Part shown: in pieces, positions 11,346 through 21,854 of the stretch
Layout: each line of letters opens with the position of its first letter
Position numbering within the stretch: position 1 is the first letter of the stretch
The notes under the pieces: model-generated
The model's input: the letters and a program-made list of their open reading frames with translations, nothing else
Database searches by the model: none
What the model was told of the DNA's origin: nothing
Position numbers and translations under genes: made by a program
From: Diplodia intermedia
Lineage: Eukaryota; Ascomycota; Dothideomycetes; Botryosphaeriales; Botryosphaeriaceae
Assembly (NCBI GenBank): GCA_021495925.1
Contig: JAKEKT010000072.1
Location: forward strand, 1 to 64,000
Length of the DNA: 64,000 nucleotides
Direction: 5' to 3'

Positions 11346-13366
11346 ATGTCCGAACAGCAAGATGCCGCCACTCAGGCGATCGGGAAGCTCACCCACCACT
11401 TGACACAGGTCCAGCAGCACCCGTCACTCCCACTCGATGCCTCGCTATTTGATGATGTGGAACCTCTTGCGACTTCGAACTCCCTTGACGCCAAGACGGC
11501 CCATGAGCTGCTCTCTCAAATGACGCGCCTCTTTGCTGTTCTCCAGCAGGACCCTACCCCGGTCATCCAACTGGTGACTAAGATCGGTGCTGCCTTCGAC
11601 TTTGACACTATCAGGTCACTGGATCCGCCCATCGACTTCGCAGGCGCCTTGGTCTTGGCAGCCACACCGTACCATGCTTTAGCACTGCAGACTCTGGAAA
11701 AGGCAGCTAGGGATGTACGCCATGCTGAGTATATTGCCAGTATCCCGAACGTCATCTCCCGCTTGATCACCCTGTGGCTTGCGACCGACGACATCGGCAC
11801 TGCAGAGAGGGCTGGCAACGTCCTGCATGAACTTCTCAAGGTTGACCGGGATCCTGCCGATTCCATGGGAATCGAGTCTGCACCCGACTTCATAAGCAGC
11901 AGCAATCCTCACGTAGCAGTAGATGTGCCGGTTTCAGGCACGAGTGCGAGCCATGGCACCGGATTCGTGTGGAAACGCGTCTTTGGCGACCGAGACGTCT
12001 ACGCCCTGTTCTTCAGCCTGTGCGGCGGTAAAAGCGTGATTCACGGCATCCCTGACCTGAGCAGGTCCCAAAAGACAATTGCGCAAGCTCGGCTGATGTC
12101 GTGGCTTCCCAAGGTTGGTGCACTTAGCTGGGAGGCTATTACACGCTCGCACCATCCAGACATCGAGCAGGACTACGGACTGAAGTCTCCTGGCCTCCTG
12201 GACTTCATATCTTTGCATACCGTGGACTATGATGGAGACATTCTAATGCACATAAGCCTTATGGAGTTCTTCTCGGACCTTTTGAAGACGTGCAACCAAC
12301 CGTCCAAGTAAGTCCCAGTCGGTCAATGGAGTTTGATAGAGAAAGGCTGACCCCATGGCCTAGACATACTGCATCTCACCATGAGTCCAACGCGCTCGAA
12401 TATCTCAAGACGCGCAAGTTACATGACAGAACTCTGAGCTTTTTCCTAAATCCCACGGTTCACGAGTCGTTTGAAATCTCCTACCTCTACAGCCCAGCTG
12501 CCAAATACCTGGCTACCTATGCATCAACCTACCCCACAGACTTCGAATCCAGCGAAGTCAAGGCCACGACACTCCGTCGCCTTATGAACGTGTTTAGTAG
12601 TATGAAGCCTGCCCAATGGGTCCATGGAGAATCACCCCGCCACGATCTTCATGTCCTGGCCTCGCTTCCGCGCACCACTCTCGTTGCCGACTCCAGCACC
12701 ATCTGGACTTCTTCGCCCCTCTCCCTCATCCCCGGCTCCCGTTCCACCAACTCCGACGCTCTCCACACGCTCGCCACCATCTTCCACGGACCGGAGGATT
12801 CCAGCAAGGACCTCGTCTTCCCCGCGCCCGCCGCACCGTCCCGCACCAGCGCCACCTTCCCCGAGCGTCTCGCCGCCGAGCAGTCCTCCGCCCGCGCCCT
12901 CTGCGCGCTGTTCGTGCAGCACAACTCGTCCTTCTTCCCCGACCTCGTCCAGCTCGCCGAGACCGTCGCCCTGAAAGAAACGGCGCTTGCGGCGCTCAAC
13001 TTCATCAACGCGCTCGCCACCTCGTCGTGGTCAACGGGATCCTCCGCTGCGCCCTCCGACTTCCCCTCGATCGGCCTCGCGGTGCTGCTCCGGCCCGGTA
13101 ACCCCGTCGTGCCGTACTTGATGCGGCCGGCGCCGTCGTTCTCCAATTTGGTCGGCGGTAGAGGGGATGCCGAGAACGCAGCGTACCAGGTTGCGTCGAG
13201 GAAGTTCGATGTCGTTCGCACGCTGCTGAGGAAGTTGGAGCAGACCTCGGCGGAGGAGGTGCCTGGAAGAGATGGTCTGCTGGAGATGCTCAGGGGAAGG
13301 GTGGCCGAGGGCGTTTGGGGCAGGGGTGGAGAAATCGGTGGACGGATTGGGACGTTGGAGTTGTAG
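11346..13366 (+). CDS. HSM3/PSMD5-like proteasome-assembly or mismatch-repair-associated protein
   Basis: Two exons: 11346-12307 and 12364-13366; 654 residues. The 56-bp intron (GTAAGT...CTAG) is placed so that AA|A restores a Lys codon. The protein is almost entirely alpha-helical, with Leu-rich ARM/HEAT-like helices throughout and no catalytic motif or membrane segment. The N-terminal part (QAIGKLTHHL... through WKRVFGDRDVYALFFSLCGG) resembles the Hsm3 N-terminal domain. In yeast Hsm3, and in animals PSMD5, this scaffold chaperones assembly of the 19S proteasome base; HSM3 was first named for a mismatch-repair phenotype. The assignment is from fold and motif memory, not a search. It is longer than yeast Hsm3 (about 480) because of a Ser/Pro-rich insertion near 440-480. 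Confidence 0.65.
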
Positions 13367-13571
13367 TGGGCTGGGTGGGTTCTTTGCAGTGCTATCTTGA
13401 AGAGCGACTCCTATGGTTATGACATTACGAAAGCCCATGGCTTAATCCCGCACCTGAGAAACAAAAGGAGAAGGGCAGATTATGGAGAGAGCAGGAAATG
13501 TTATTCTTTTTTTTTTTTGGGTCGTCCCTCTTCTCTGTCCAATCCCCTTGTCTGCCCACCCGACGTTGCCC

Positions 13572-14557
13572 TCAAATCAATTCATCCTCCCCCCTCCCCA
13601 CCACCATCTCCACCCCCCTCGGCTCCCGCCTCATCATCGTATACTCGCACACCCAACAATCCTTCCCATCCGACGCCGTCGTCTTTCCCTCCGCCGGCCG
13701 CACCACCGTCCGCACCTCCTCCACGTCGACACACCCGCCCGCCGCGTACGTCGGCCGCCCCGCCGCCGTCGCCTCGACGTACAGCGGCACGAGCAGCCGG
13801 TCCGCCAGCGCGGCGCCCCACCGCATCTGCAGCGAGCCGGCGCCGCGGCGCTGGTGGGAGGGCGCGGTGAAGAGGAGGGCGAGGACTGTCGTTGTTTTTA
13901 TTGTCAGTTGGAGGAGGGAGAAGATGAGTGGTGACTACATAGGTACTTACGGATGTGCGGCTGTCCGAAGGTGTGCCGTGCGCGCCGGGCTAGGAAGTCG
14001 CGCATGAGGGTCTCGCCCATGGCGCGGTCGTCGTCGGGGCCGGAGAGGAAGTCGAGCTTGACGGCGGCGGCGGCGGCGGTGGGGGTGAGGGCGGGGTTGG
14101 GGGTCCAGTTGGGGTAGATCTGGGGGAGGTAGGTGGGGATCAGGTTTAGTTTGGTGTTGGCATATTTTTGCTTTTTTCTTTCCCTTTTTTACTTGTATGC
14201 GTGGGTCTCGATATGTTTTTGGGGGGCGTTTGGACTTGCGAGAAACCGAGCAAGGGAACGGAAAGGGGGGGAAGACAGTGTTATGTTGAATGAGGAACGG
14301 GAAGAAAGACTGACCATCCACCAACTGCCTCCGATGATCTGCCCCGTCTCCTGCTCCACGACCTTGAGCCAGACGTTCTGATTGCCCTCGCGCATCCACT
14401 CCGCGATGCGAGTTTTGGCACTTGCTCGGCAGGCTGGAGTGTCGTGGCCGAAGAACATGGTGCGGATGTCGTTGCCCTCGAAGGCGGCATATATGGGGTC
14501 GAGGAGCCCGTCGATGTCCCCCTCGGTGGCGCGGGAGAGCTGGAGTGTTGGTGCCAT
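13572..14557 (-). CDS. GNAT-family N-acetyltransferase
   Basis: Three exons: 14315-14557, 13951-14119 and 13572-13885; 241 residues. The N-terminal part MAPTLQLSRATEGDIDGLL with a PIYAAF segment is the usual beta1-alpha1 start of a GNAT fold. Exon 1 ends in IIGGSWWM (beta strand). Exon 3 carries motif A (APSHQRRGAGSLQMRWG) with the Q/R-x-x-G-x-G/A acetyl-CoA pyrophosphate loop near residue 148, then VPLYVEAT, the typical strand that follows. Predicted soluble and cytosolic. The substrate cannot be told; fungal GNATs of this shape often act on small molecules. Introns are 195 and 65 bp. Convergent with the HSM3-like gene, with only 205 bp between stops. Confidence 0.82.
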
Positions 14558-15627
14558 GGTGGTTAGGGAAGTTTTTGCGGGAGGAAATGTAGGACGGCCG
14601 AGAGGACGTTCTGTTTTCTCTGTGCTGTTTCCTTTTGCTGTATTGCTCTCTTCTTCTCTCTCACTTCTATGCGCTGCAGTGTTCTCGGACGGAACCGTGA
14701 GGCTGTTCTTTTGGAGAGAAAGTTCCAATAACCTATGATGATATCGTACCAATTCAGACCACGAACACAGGGCAGACCGGAGGGTGTATGAGCCACAAGA
14801 TTGGAATGCTTCAGGTAGCGAGGGTATGTATAAAAAGAGTGTTCCTGCAGAGAACGGCGTCCCATCTGGTTGGGCATGAAGGATCTGCTCCTTCGTGCAC
14901 TGTGGGGAAAGAGCGGAGAGCCTGAGGCCTTGAAACGACCCAGTCGAGCGGCATTTTTCTTTTCTCTACAGATTTTACATGTGTTATTTCTACACCAAGT
15001 GTTCAATCGGTACGATGTAAGTTAAGTCAATCTATCTGGGGACTTAGACTCTTAGAGCTAAGGTTGTCTACAGATTTCGTGAACTACTTAGGAGGCTTTG
15101 GATAGGTGAGTGTGTGGAAAAGTACTCGCTCCAGGCGGTGAGCAATGACCTGACCCATGCCAAAATCGTCGAGAATGAAAATTCGCCATGTCCGTTCGTC
15201 GCGCCAAACGGCATGTCCAGTAAGAAAGCCGTTGCCAAGAAGCATGCTCGTCAGGTCTTGCTTCTGTGCCACATCACTGCCAACGCATTGACCGACACAG
15301 ACGCCGAGCGAGACTCAAAGAGGGTCCGAGCGAGGAGACTGGGTCCACTATGCAGAATGCATTGTCCTCGATCACACCAAGTGTTGTCTGAGTATGATTC
15401 AGATCCGGTCCGGTGCTGTTCGTAAAGCGTAGGCCAGTGAGAGGTCCGCAATAAAGGAAAATCATACGTTTGATATAAGGCTTTACTTCAAGCCGTACTA
15501 CTTGGGTATCTCAGTTCAGCCATCCGCCTCGGCTCATGACTACCGTTCCAGATTTTGCCTTCGTTCCGTTTACCCCTGGCATCCCCAAACAAACAACCAG
15601 ATCAACGCAAAGGATTCCACAGCTTCC
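14558..15627. other. intergenic region, no gene recognised
   Basis: About 1.07 kb upstream of the GNAT gene and downstream of the membrane-protein gene. Only short frames without domain signatures. It should contain the GNAT promoter; a TATA-like GTATAAAAAG lies at about 14826-14835 on the plus strand, in the wrong orientation for the GNAT gene. Confidence 0.45.
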
Positions 15628-16860
15628 TTAGCCATCGTCCCCAACGACTTTGGCGTGTCTGAAGTATTTCATGCCCACCCAAGCGACCACGACCCAAACC
15701 CACGCCATCACCGCCGTGAGCACCATCAAGGCGGGGTAATAGCCAACGATTGGCAGTGTAGGATCGTCTTCCAGCTCGGGCGGAGCGTACGGCGTCTCGC
15801 CGACGTCCCAGGCCCAGCTCCACACCTCGAGGCAGCTGCCCATGCCAATGACAAAGACGATCCAGGTGACGATCAACACAACCCAGCCCCACCACTCCGT
15901 TTCGCTGTAGTCCCATTCGTCGACGAGGTCGAAGGTCGTGGTCGCGGGCGGCAGCGACAGCGGCGACGAATGGCGCGTGGTCGACGAGTTGGTCTTGACG
16001 GCGCTGCGGCGGCGCTGCTGGAGGAGGCTGCTGCTGCTCAGCGCCTGCATCGGGAAGTAGCTCGGCGACAGGTGGCCATTGCCGCCGCCGGCGCCGGGGG
16101 ACGAGGGGCGGCGGAAGGTGAGCGAATCATTGTCGTCGTCGGTGGTGCTGGCGTAAGGATTGGCGACGGGGCTGGTGACGGGGCTGGAGATGGGCGAGGC
16201 CAGCACGCCGGGGCGCGGCGTCTCGTGCACGGCGGCGGTGGAGGAATTGGACGCGGATTTGGCTGGCGGCATGCGCGGGGCTGGTGCGGCAGACGACGAG
16301 CCGCCGCTCCAGCCGCTCTCGGACGAGGAGGTGGCCGAGGGGTTGGCGTAGGTGAAGGGGCGCGGGGCGAGGGGCGCTGGGTGTTGCTCGGGCGAGGTCG
16401 GGCTGGTAGCGATGGGGACCATCTTGTGCAGGGCGGACTCGCTCGAGCGCTGGCGCGTGCCGAGAATGGCAGTCTTGCGCAGCGAGCCGCGACGTCGACG
16501 CCCGCCGCTGCTGGCGTTGGCAGCACTCTGTCGCACGGCGTGGGCGAGGGCCATGGACGCGCCGCTGCGCTTCGCTGCCAGGCTCAGCCGTCCGTCGTCA
16601 TCAGCGCGCAGGTCCTCCTTGCTGGCGAGGGCGGCGACATGGGCGGCGGCAGGCAGATCGCCGGCCGGGTTGCGCAGGAATGGCAGCTTCGACAGAATGC
16701 TGGCCGACACGCTCCGCTTGTGGGCGCTGGAAGGGCGGCGGGCGGGAGATCGAGGAGGCGGGCTCGGGTCGGTGGTGTCGGCGGCGGTAGGCCTGCGCTT
16801 GTACTCATGGTGGAGCGGGCCGCCGGGGGTGGGCGATGATGCTCCCGCATTGTGGGCCAT
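15628..16860 (-). CDS. conserved fungal two-pass membrane protein with disordered N-terminus
   Basis: Single exon, 410 residues, starting ATG at 16858-16860. Residues 1-300 are disordered, Ser/Pro/Ala-rich, with basic patches (RRRRGSLRK) and many SP/TP sites. The last 110 residues are a compact conserved block: acidic, aromatic EWDYSETEWWGW, then a transmembrane helix (VVLIVTWIVFVIGMG), a Trp-rich loop with DVGETPYAPPELEDD, and a second helix (ALMVLTAVMAWVWVVVAWVG) ending KYFRHAKV. I recognise this tail as the kind kept across Pezizomycotina but cannot name a function. The topology suggests an endomembrane or plasma-membrane protein with a long cytosolic arm. A long open frame on the opposite strand is a compositional shadow. 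Confidence 0.78.
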   Translation of the reverse strand: MAHNAGASSPTPGGPLHHEYKRRPTAADTTDPSPPPRSPARRPSSAHKRSVSASILSKLPFLRNPAGDLPAAAHVAALASKEDLRADDDGRLSLAAKRSGASMALAHAVRQSAANASSGGRRRRGSLRKTAILGTRQRSSESALHKMVPIATSPTSPEQHPAPLAPRPFTYANPSATSSSESGWSGGSSSAAPAPRMPPAKSASNSSTAAVHETPRPGVLASPISSPVTSPVANPYASTTDDDNDSLTFRRPSSPGAGGGNGHLSPSYFPMQALSSSSLLQQRRRSAVKTNSSTTRHSSPLSLPPATTTFDLVDEWDYSETEWWGWVVLIVTWIVFVIGMGSCLEVWSWAWDVGETPYAPPELEDDPTLPIVGYYPALMVLTAVMAWVWVVVAWVGMKYFRHAKVVGDDG

Positions 16861-16974
16861 CTCCCATGCTCCTATTTCAGGCTCGGCGCATTTTGGTGAG
16901 AGAGTCAGAGAGTGCGGAGATGGCGCGTAGGATGCGACGGCGTGCTGCAGCGCGGCTCTAGCTAAGGCCTGATC

Positions 16975-17460
16975 TCATGAATCAGACGCTTCGCACGGGC
17001 CTTCTTAGTAATAATAATACTGATAAAGCTAGGCTAAGTCTTTTACCGTAGTAATATCTTTACTCTTTAGTGAAGCATTCAAGTATATTTAAACTTAACT
17101 TTATATGTTATTATTATCTTATAATTATATTACTATCTATTAGCGTATATTCTTTACTTTATTACTTTATGCTAAGAATATGTCACGATCTGCCCCGAGT
17201 CATGCCAATAACGTCACGTGTAGAACATGACTTAGCCATTGCGTAGATAGTCCACACGGCTTACTCTTCGCAACCCGTACAACCTCTCGTTAGCAATCCA
17301 ACTCTTTACTTTCAGAATCGTGACAAATAATAAAGTACTACTAATCTTTTATTGTTCGCTTATAAAAAGCGCGTTATCGTATACTACCACGCTTTCGCTT
17401 CTATCTAAGCACTTTCAACAACGTACCGTTCATTTATTTCAATCGAATCTTCCATAGTTC
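16975..17460. other. AT-rich island
   Basis: About 490 bp that is markedly AT-rich (long runs of A/T such as at 17090-17165) in an otherwise GC-rich window. This is the pattern left in many filamentous ascomycetes by repeat-induced point mutation of a transposon. It surrounds the inverted-repeat-bounded element described separately. No coding potential remains. Confidence 0.7.
17181..17325. mobile_element. 145-bp solo-LTR-like or MITE-like element with TGTCACGAT ... ATCGTGACA ends
   Basis: The element begins TGTCACGAT(CTG) and ends (CAGA)ATCGTGACA, perfect 9-bp inverted termini that extend a few bases with one indel. It starts TG and ends CA, as LTRs do. The four bases before it and the four after it are both AATA, a possible target duplication, though this is weak evidence in AT-rich DNA. 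The interior is less AT-rich than the flanks. There is no open frame and no second LTR or polymerase in the window. A solo LTR or a small non-autonomous TIR element both fit. Confidence 0.5.
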
Positions 17461-17926
17461 ACTCTATGGCATGCTATTTCTTTGTAATGAAGCTTTTTTC
17501 CACGATGAGCCAACCCCGGGAAGAGGCAACTTCCATCCGCAGAGAAAAAAGCAGCGAGCTGCTGCTACCCGCTAACCCGAATTTGGTATGAGAAACCCAT
17601 AGAATAGAGGTTTACCCTATCCCAACAACATATATGGAAGAATTGATGGGGGAAAAAAAGAAGGTGACCCCGACGCCAATGGAGAATAATCATTTCCGCC
17701 GTGAATGCATGACCCAGCGCATGAAGAGCAAGAAATCGAGGAATCATTTAGCCGCCTAGACATCTCGTGCTGCTTCTAAACCACACCGTAGCCGGTTGGC
17801 GCCTCGTTCGTCGTTGAGGTGATGTGCGTTGTACATCGGTGGGTAATAAACGGTGGCCGCGAAGATCATTCCGAATTGCCTTTTTTCAGAGATGCCTGGG
17901 GCTACGAGGAGCAAGAGACGGCGAGC

Positions 17927-18658
17927 TTAGCGGTCCTCCGCCCACTCGTTCTCGCGGCGGATCTGGTCCTCCTCCTCGGGGGTGAAGTCATTCTGGATGT
18001 TGAAGGTCTTGCGGATCTCGTCAGGGGACTTGCCCTTGATCATGTTGGCAACGGTCTTGCAGCCGACATCGAGGAGAGCCTTGATGTCGAGGTAGTTGGC
18101 GGCCTATGATGCGAAGAGTCACAAATCAGTACGCAGTGACGTTGGAAGACGGTGGCGCTTGCAGCCGACCCTGCGCGCACGCGGCGGGGGTTGGGGCGAA
18201 GCGGGGCGGATGACGACTCACCAAGATGATCTCGAACAGCATCTCCTGGTCGACTTGCATGAACTTCTGGTCCCACTCGTCGATGTCCGTCGACTTCTTG
18301 CGCGAGTCCGAGTCATCGTCGGCAGACGCGGGGGGGTCCTTCTTGTGCTGTTCGCACCACTCGATGACCTTGCGCATCACCTGCTCGTTGACCTGTTGTG
18401 CGCTGTGTCAGCGGGGAAACGAGCTCGCAGGGTGACTGACGGGAACGTACGTTGGGGATGGGGATGGCCTCGCCCGAATCAGCACCAAGATCCTCGAGCA
18501 AGTTCTTGATCAGGATGGACCTCTCGGCGACCTGGCGCTCTGTGTGACGCTGTCAGCTCGCAAGATCTGGAAGCGCGGGGCGGGGCGCGATCGCACGTAC
18601 CGACATCGATGTCGACGCCGTCTGAGGTGGTGAGCGTGATCTTCTGGGTGGACGACAT
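17927..18658 (-). CDS. SKP1: SKP1, SCF ubiquitin ligase adaptor
   Basis: Four exons: 18601-18658, 18451-18539, 18222-18392 and 17927-18103; 164 residues. Start MSSTQKITLTTSDGVDIDV. The fold is complete: N-terminal BTB/POZ part (VAERSILIKNLLED, then IPIPNV, VMRKVIEWCEQHK), a short acidic linker, then [29 protein letters not shown], and the C-terminal F-box-binding helices CKTVANMIKGKSPDEIR, NIQNDFTPEEEDQIRREN and WAEDR. Skp1 links F-box proteins to cullin-1 in the SCF E3 ligase, and also acts at the kinetochore and in RAVE. Length matches the family. Introns are 61, 58 and 115 bp, all GT/AG. Essential in fungi studied (the Aspergillus name is sconC). Confidence 0.96.
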
Positions 18659-19877
18659 CGTGCTGTGGCGATGTGGCGGTGGTCGGAAGGTGGTGGTGTG
18701 GGTTGAGGAGTGACGGTGGAGCGGCGAAGTGCGGTGGTCGAGGGTCGTGGGGCGGCGGAGCTTGAGTTCGCCGATGGGTGCACGGAAGGCTCGGGGTGGA
18801 GGGTTTAAGTAGGGCCAGGGCGAGGAAACAGCGGGCGCCGGCCTTTTAAAGTTATGCAAAGGGAAGGGTCCAAACAGTCTAGTCAGGCGAGCGAAGAGCA
18901 CGGGGAAGAGAGGCACGCAGGCAGAAATGGAAGCCCGAATAGGTATGACGGTTCCTGGTGAAGCTTTCGCAAGGCAGCAGCAGCGCCGCTAGGCCGTCTG
19001 TTGTCGGTTCCTCATAAGTCGCCAGGCTGCCACATGCTTCGTGCCCACATGGGCGAGAAAGCGACGTGTCTGCGCCTGCGCGCACTGGGAAAACGGCAGC
19101 ATCTCACCTGCTGCGTGTACCGCTGTCTGCGATTGCACACCGCACGGTATCGGGGTTTCCCCGACAAGCAGCGTTTTCTCAGTGCAGACTTTGGTTGTCG
19201 CAAGCCTCTCAGCACCATGGGAGCGAAGTATTCGTTTGGATAATAATCATGCAGGAACTCTACAACAGCTATAACACGGTAGCGGGGCCTGGCATATGGC
19301 CCAACGTACCGATGACGTCCTTATAGGCGAAATGTTGAGGTCCGGCAGTAGTAAACGCAGCGACGACACGCAAAATTAACGGCAAGCGGCCCAGCGCGTC
19401 GACCCGTCGGCCAGCCTTGTGATCGGATCACCCTGCTGTCCTGCTGCGGGTAATGTTTCGGGTTCGTGCCGCTTTGGGAAGTCATAAGGCTGGTAATCAC
19501 CGCGTCATGCCGGCCACCACCAATCCGTGTGGCCAGTCTCGCGCGTCGCAAGCAAGACCTGGAGCTCCAACTGCGCTGCGCACCACGCGGGCAGCCACTC
19601 TGCATGGTTGCGACTCGCCGCACAGCGTGGTTAATTTCTGACCATCCCAAAGCCGGATTCTCTCCGAGCGTCGAGCAGTCTCAGCCTATCGAGACGGCCG
19701 CTCCTTATCCTTATCGAACCGGGTACCTTCATTAGAGAGACGTGGTGAGCTCTGCGTTTGTGTCGCACAACACCCATCACCCCCCAGCTCCGACGCCCTT
19801 TCCTCCACCGTCGATGCTACCTTCCAGGCGCCTACTGCCACTGTTTTCGATGAGCTGAACCCCGCGACACTCTCGCA
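18659..19877. promoter_or_regulatory. divergent intergenic region between SKP1 and SMP3
   Basis: About 1.2 kb between two divergent start codons. It must hold both promoters. No convincing gene: frames here are short and without domain signatures. No TATA box is evident close to either start. Confidence 0.4.
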
Positions 19878-21566
19878 ATGTGGCGGCGCGCGTACCTCTT
19901 TCTGCTCCTGGTGCGCCTCTGGTTCGCTCTCTCCCCGAGCTACCTGCACCCGGACGAGAACTTTCAAGGACCCGAGGTGATAGCTGGTATGTTCTGCATG
20001 CGCATTTGCAACGAGACTAGCTTGCTGACCCCGTTTCCTATCAGGGCGCATCTTCGGCTACCCTGTCCACCTTACCTGGGAGTTTACCTCGAAACACCCC
20101 ATTCGCAGCTCGTTTCCGCTATGGATTTGTTATGGCATACCCATGTCCGTTCTGCGCGGCATTGGCGAAGGCATCGCGGAGGAAGTGCCGCCATTTGTGG
20201 TATACTGGACGCTGCGCGTCATGATGTTCGTCATGAGCTTCGTGCTTGAGGACTGGGCTATCCTGGAGCTGGTGTCGCCGCATCAGCGCAGCTCGGCTTC
20301 TATGCTCGTCGCATCGTCATACGTGACGTGGACCTTGCAGACGCATACTTTTTCGAATTCATTGGAGACTCTCGCGCTCATTTGGAGCCTGGTTCTGATC
20401 GGGCGCATACTGGAGGACAAGGTACGGATCTTCTGCCTCACCCTGAGGGCATAGCTGACTCTGTATGGCAGAAACGCTCCAGTCTCAACGCAACAGCATT
20501 GTTAGGCTTCTTTGCAGTGGGCGGTTTCTTCAACAGGATTACGTTCCCGGCATACCTGATCATCCCGTTGCTCCAACTCATCCCACATTTCCACCGCAAG
20601 CCGCTGTCTCTAATCGCGCTGCTACTATCGGCAACCATCACGACTATAGTAGCCATAATGTTTGACACCGCCTTTTACCACTCGGACGGCCTGACCCTCA
20701 CGAACCTTGTTCAAAACCCTGTAATTACGCCTCTCAACAACTTCCTTTACAATTCCTCGGCGCACAATCTCGCCCAGCACGGCCTCCATCCGTATTACCA
20801 GCACATCGTTGCGAACCTCCCGCAGCTGATCGGTCCCGCCTTCCCGCTCCTCCTCTTCAGCTACCGCAAGAACCTCCGCCTCGCGGCCGCGCTCTCCGGC
20901 GTCGGCCTCCTCTCGATCTTCCCCCACCAAGAAGCGCGCTTCCTCCTCCCAGCCGTCCCACTGATCCTCTCCTCCATCCGAGTCCCCACGAACAAACGGG
21001 TGCGGCGCGCGTGGTTGGCAACCTGGATTGTCTTCAACGCGGCCATGGGCCTGTTGATGGGCGTCTACCACCAAGGGGGCGTCGTGCCCGCGCAAATCTG
21101 GATCGCGCGTTCCGGCGAGCCGGCCGTCACGAGCGTGTATTGGTGGAAGACGTACAGCCCGCCGGTGTGGCTGCTCAACGGCAAGAACGAGGTCGTCGAC
21201 ACGGTCGACCTGATGGGCATGAAGCCCGACTCCATGGTCGAGCGCGTCGCGAACGGCACAGCGTGCTCGAACGCCGAGTTGGAGCGGGCGGGCAGGAAGG
21301 GCGAGAGGGAAATCACGTACCTCGTTGCACCGAAAAGCGCGACATTTTTGGACGCGTTTTCGACGCCTCCTCGGGAGGCTGGGGGCGAGAAGCGGGCGTT
21401 TGAGCTGGAGGAGGTTTGGAGCTACAAGCATCACCTGAACCTCGATGATATGGAGTTCGGTGATGACGGGGTCGTGCCGACATTGCAGCGAGTGGTTGGC
21501 AGGAGAGGCATAGTGGTTTGGAAGGTGAAGAAGCAGTGCGGAAGTGACAGTAAGTTGGAGCAATGA
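19878..21566 (+). CDS. SMP3: GPI mannosyltransferase 4 (SMP3/PIG-Z type, GT-C fold)
   Basis: Three exons: 19878-19986, 20045-20421 and 20472-21566; 526 residues. The first lumenal loop carries HPDE at residues 24-27, the catalytic acidic motif of the ALG9/PIG-B/SMP3 GT-C family (context YLHPDENFQGPEV). It is followed by TWEF and about eight to ten hydrophobic helices, with the family motif PHQEARFLLP near residue 347. Smp3 adds the fourth mannose to the GPI core in the ER lumen, using dolichol-phosphate-mannose. The alternative is another member of the ALG9 family (PIG-B/GPI10), but GRIFGYPVHLTWEF and the short length favour SMP3. Introns are 58 and 50 bp. Confidence 0.85.
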
Positions 21567-21854
21567 TCTGTGGGCAGCGGGAGACAGAATGACTGAAAGA
21601 GACGGTATAGGTTTTTGGGAGAAACTATTCACTGGCATAGCTGGCGGCAAAGTGCCATCGAGTTCGCAATAATTCTTCTTGTAATGTTGAATACCCCGCG
21701 ATGATAGTAGATTCGATTCGATTTTAATTTGAAAAGGCATTTGCTCCTGTTCCCATTCATGTTGATGGTTTCGCAACCAAAGGTACATACGGCTTCATCA
21801 GCAAAGGTCATCCATCGCTCACTCCATTCAATCTGCCATGCTACCACCCCTTTT
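21567..21854. other. convergent intergenic region
   Basis: About 290 bp between the stops of SMP3 (+) and the acyl-CoA dehydrogenase gene (-), AT-richer than the coding flanks. Probably two 3' UTRs. Nothing else seen. Confidence 0.5.

Noticed and set aside
15502..16839. 445-codon frame on the plus strand
   Set aside because: Exactly antisense to the membrane-protein gene; Arg/Gly/Ala-rich composition with no domain, a shadow of GC-rich coding DNA.
17181..17325. Autonomous retrotransposon
   Set aside because: Only 145 bp between the ends, no second LTR and no gag/pol frame nearby; at most a solo LTR or MITE.
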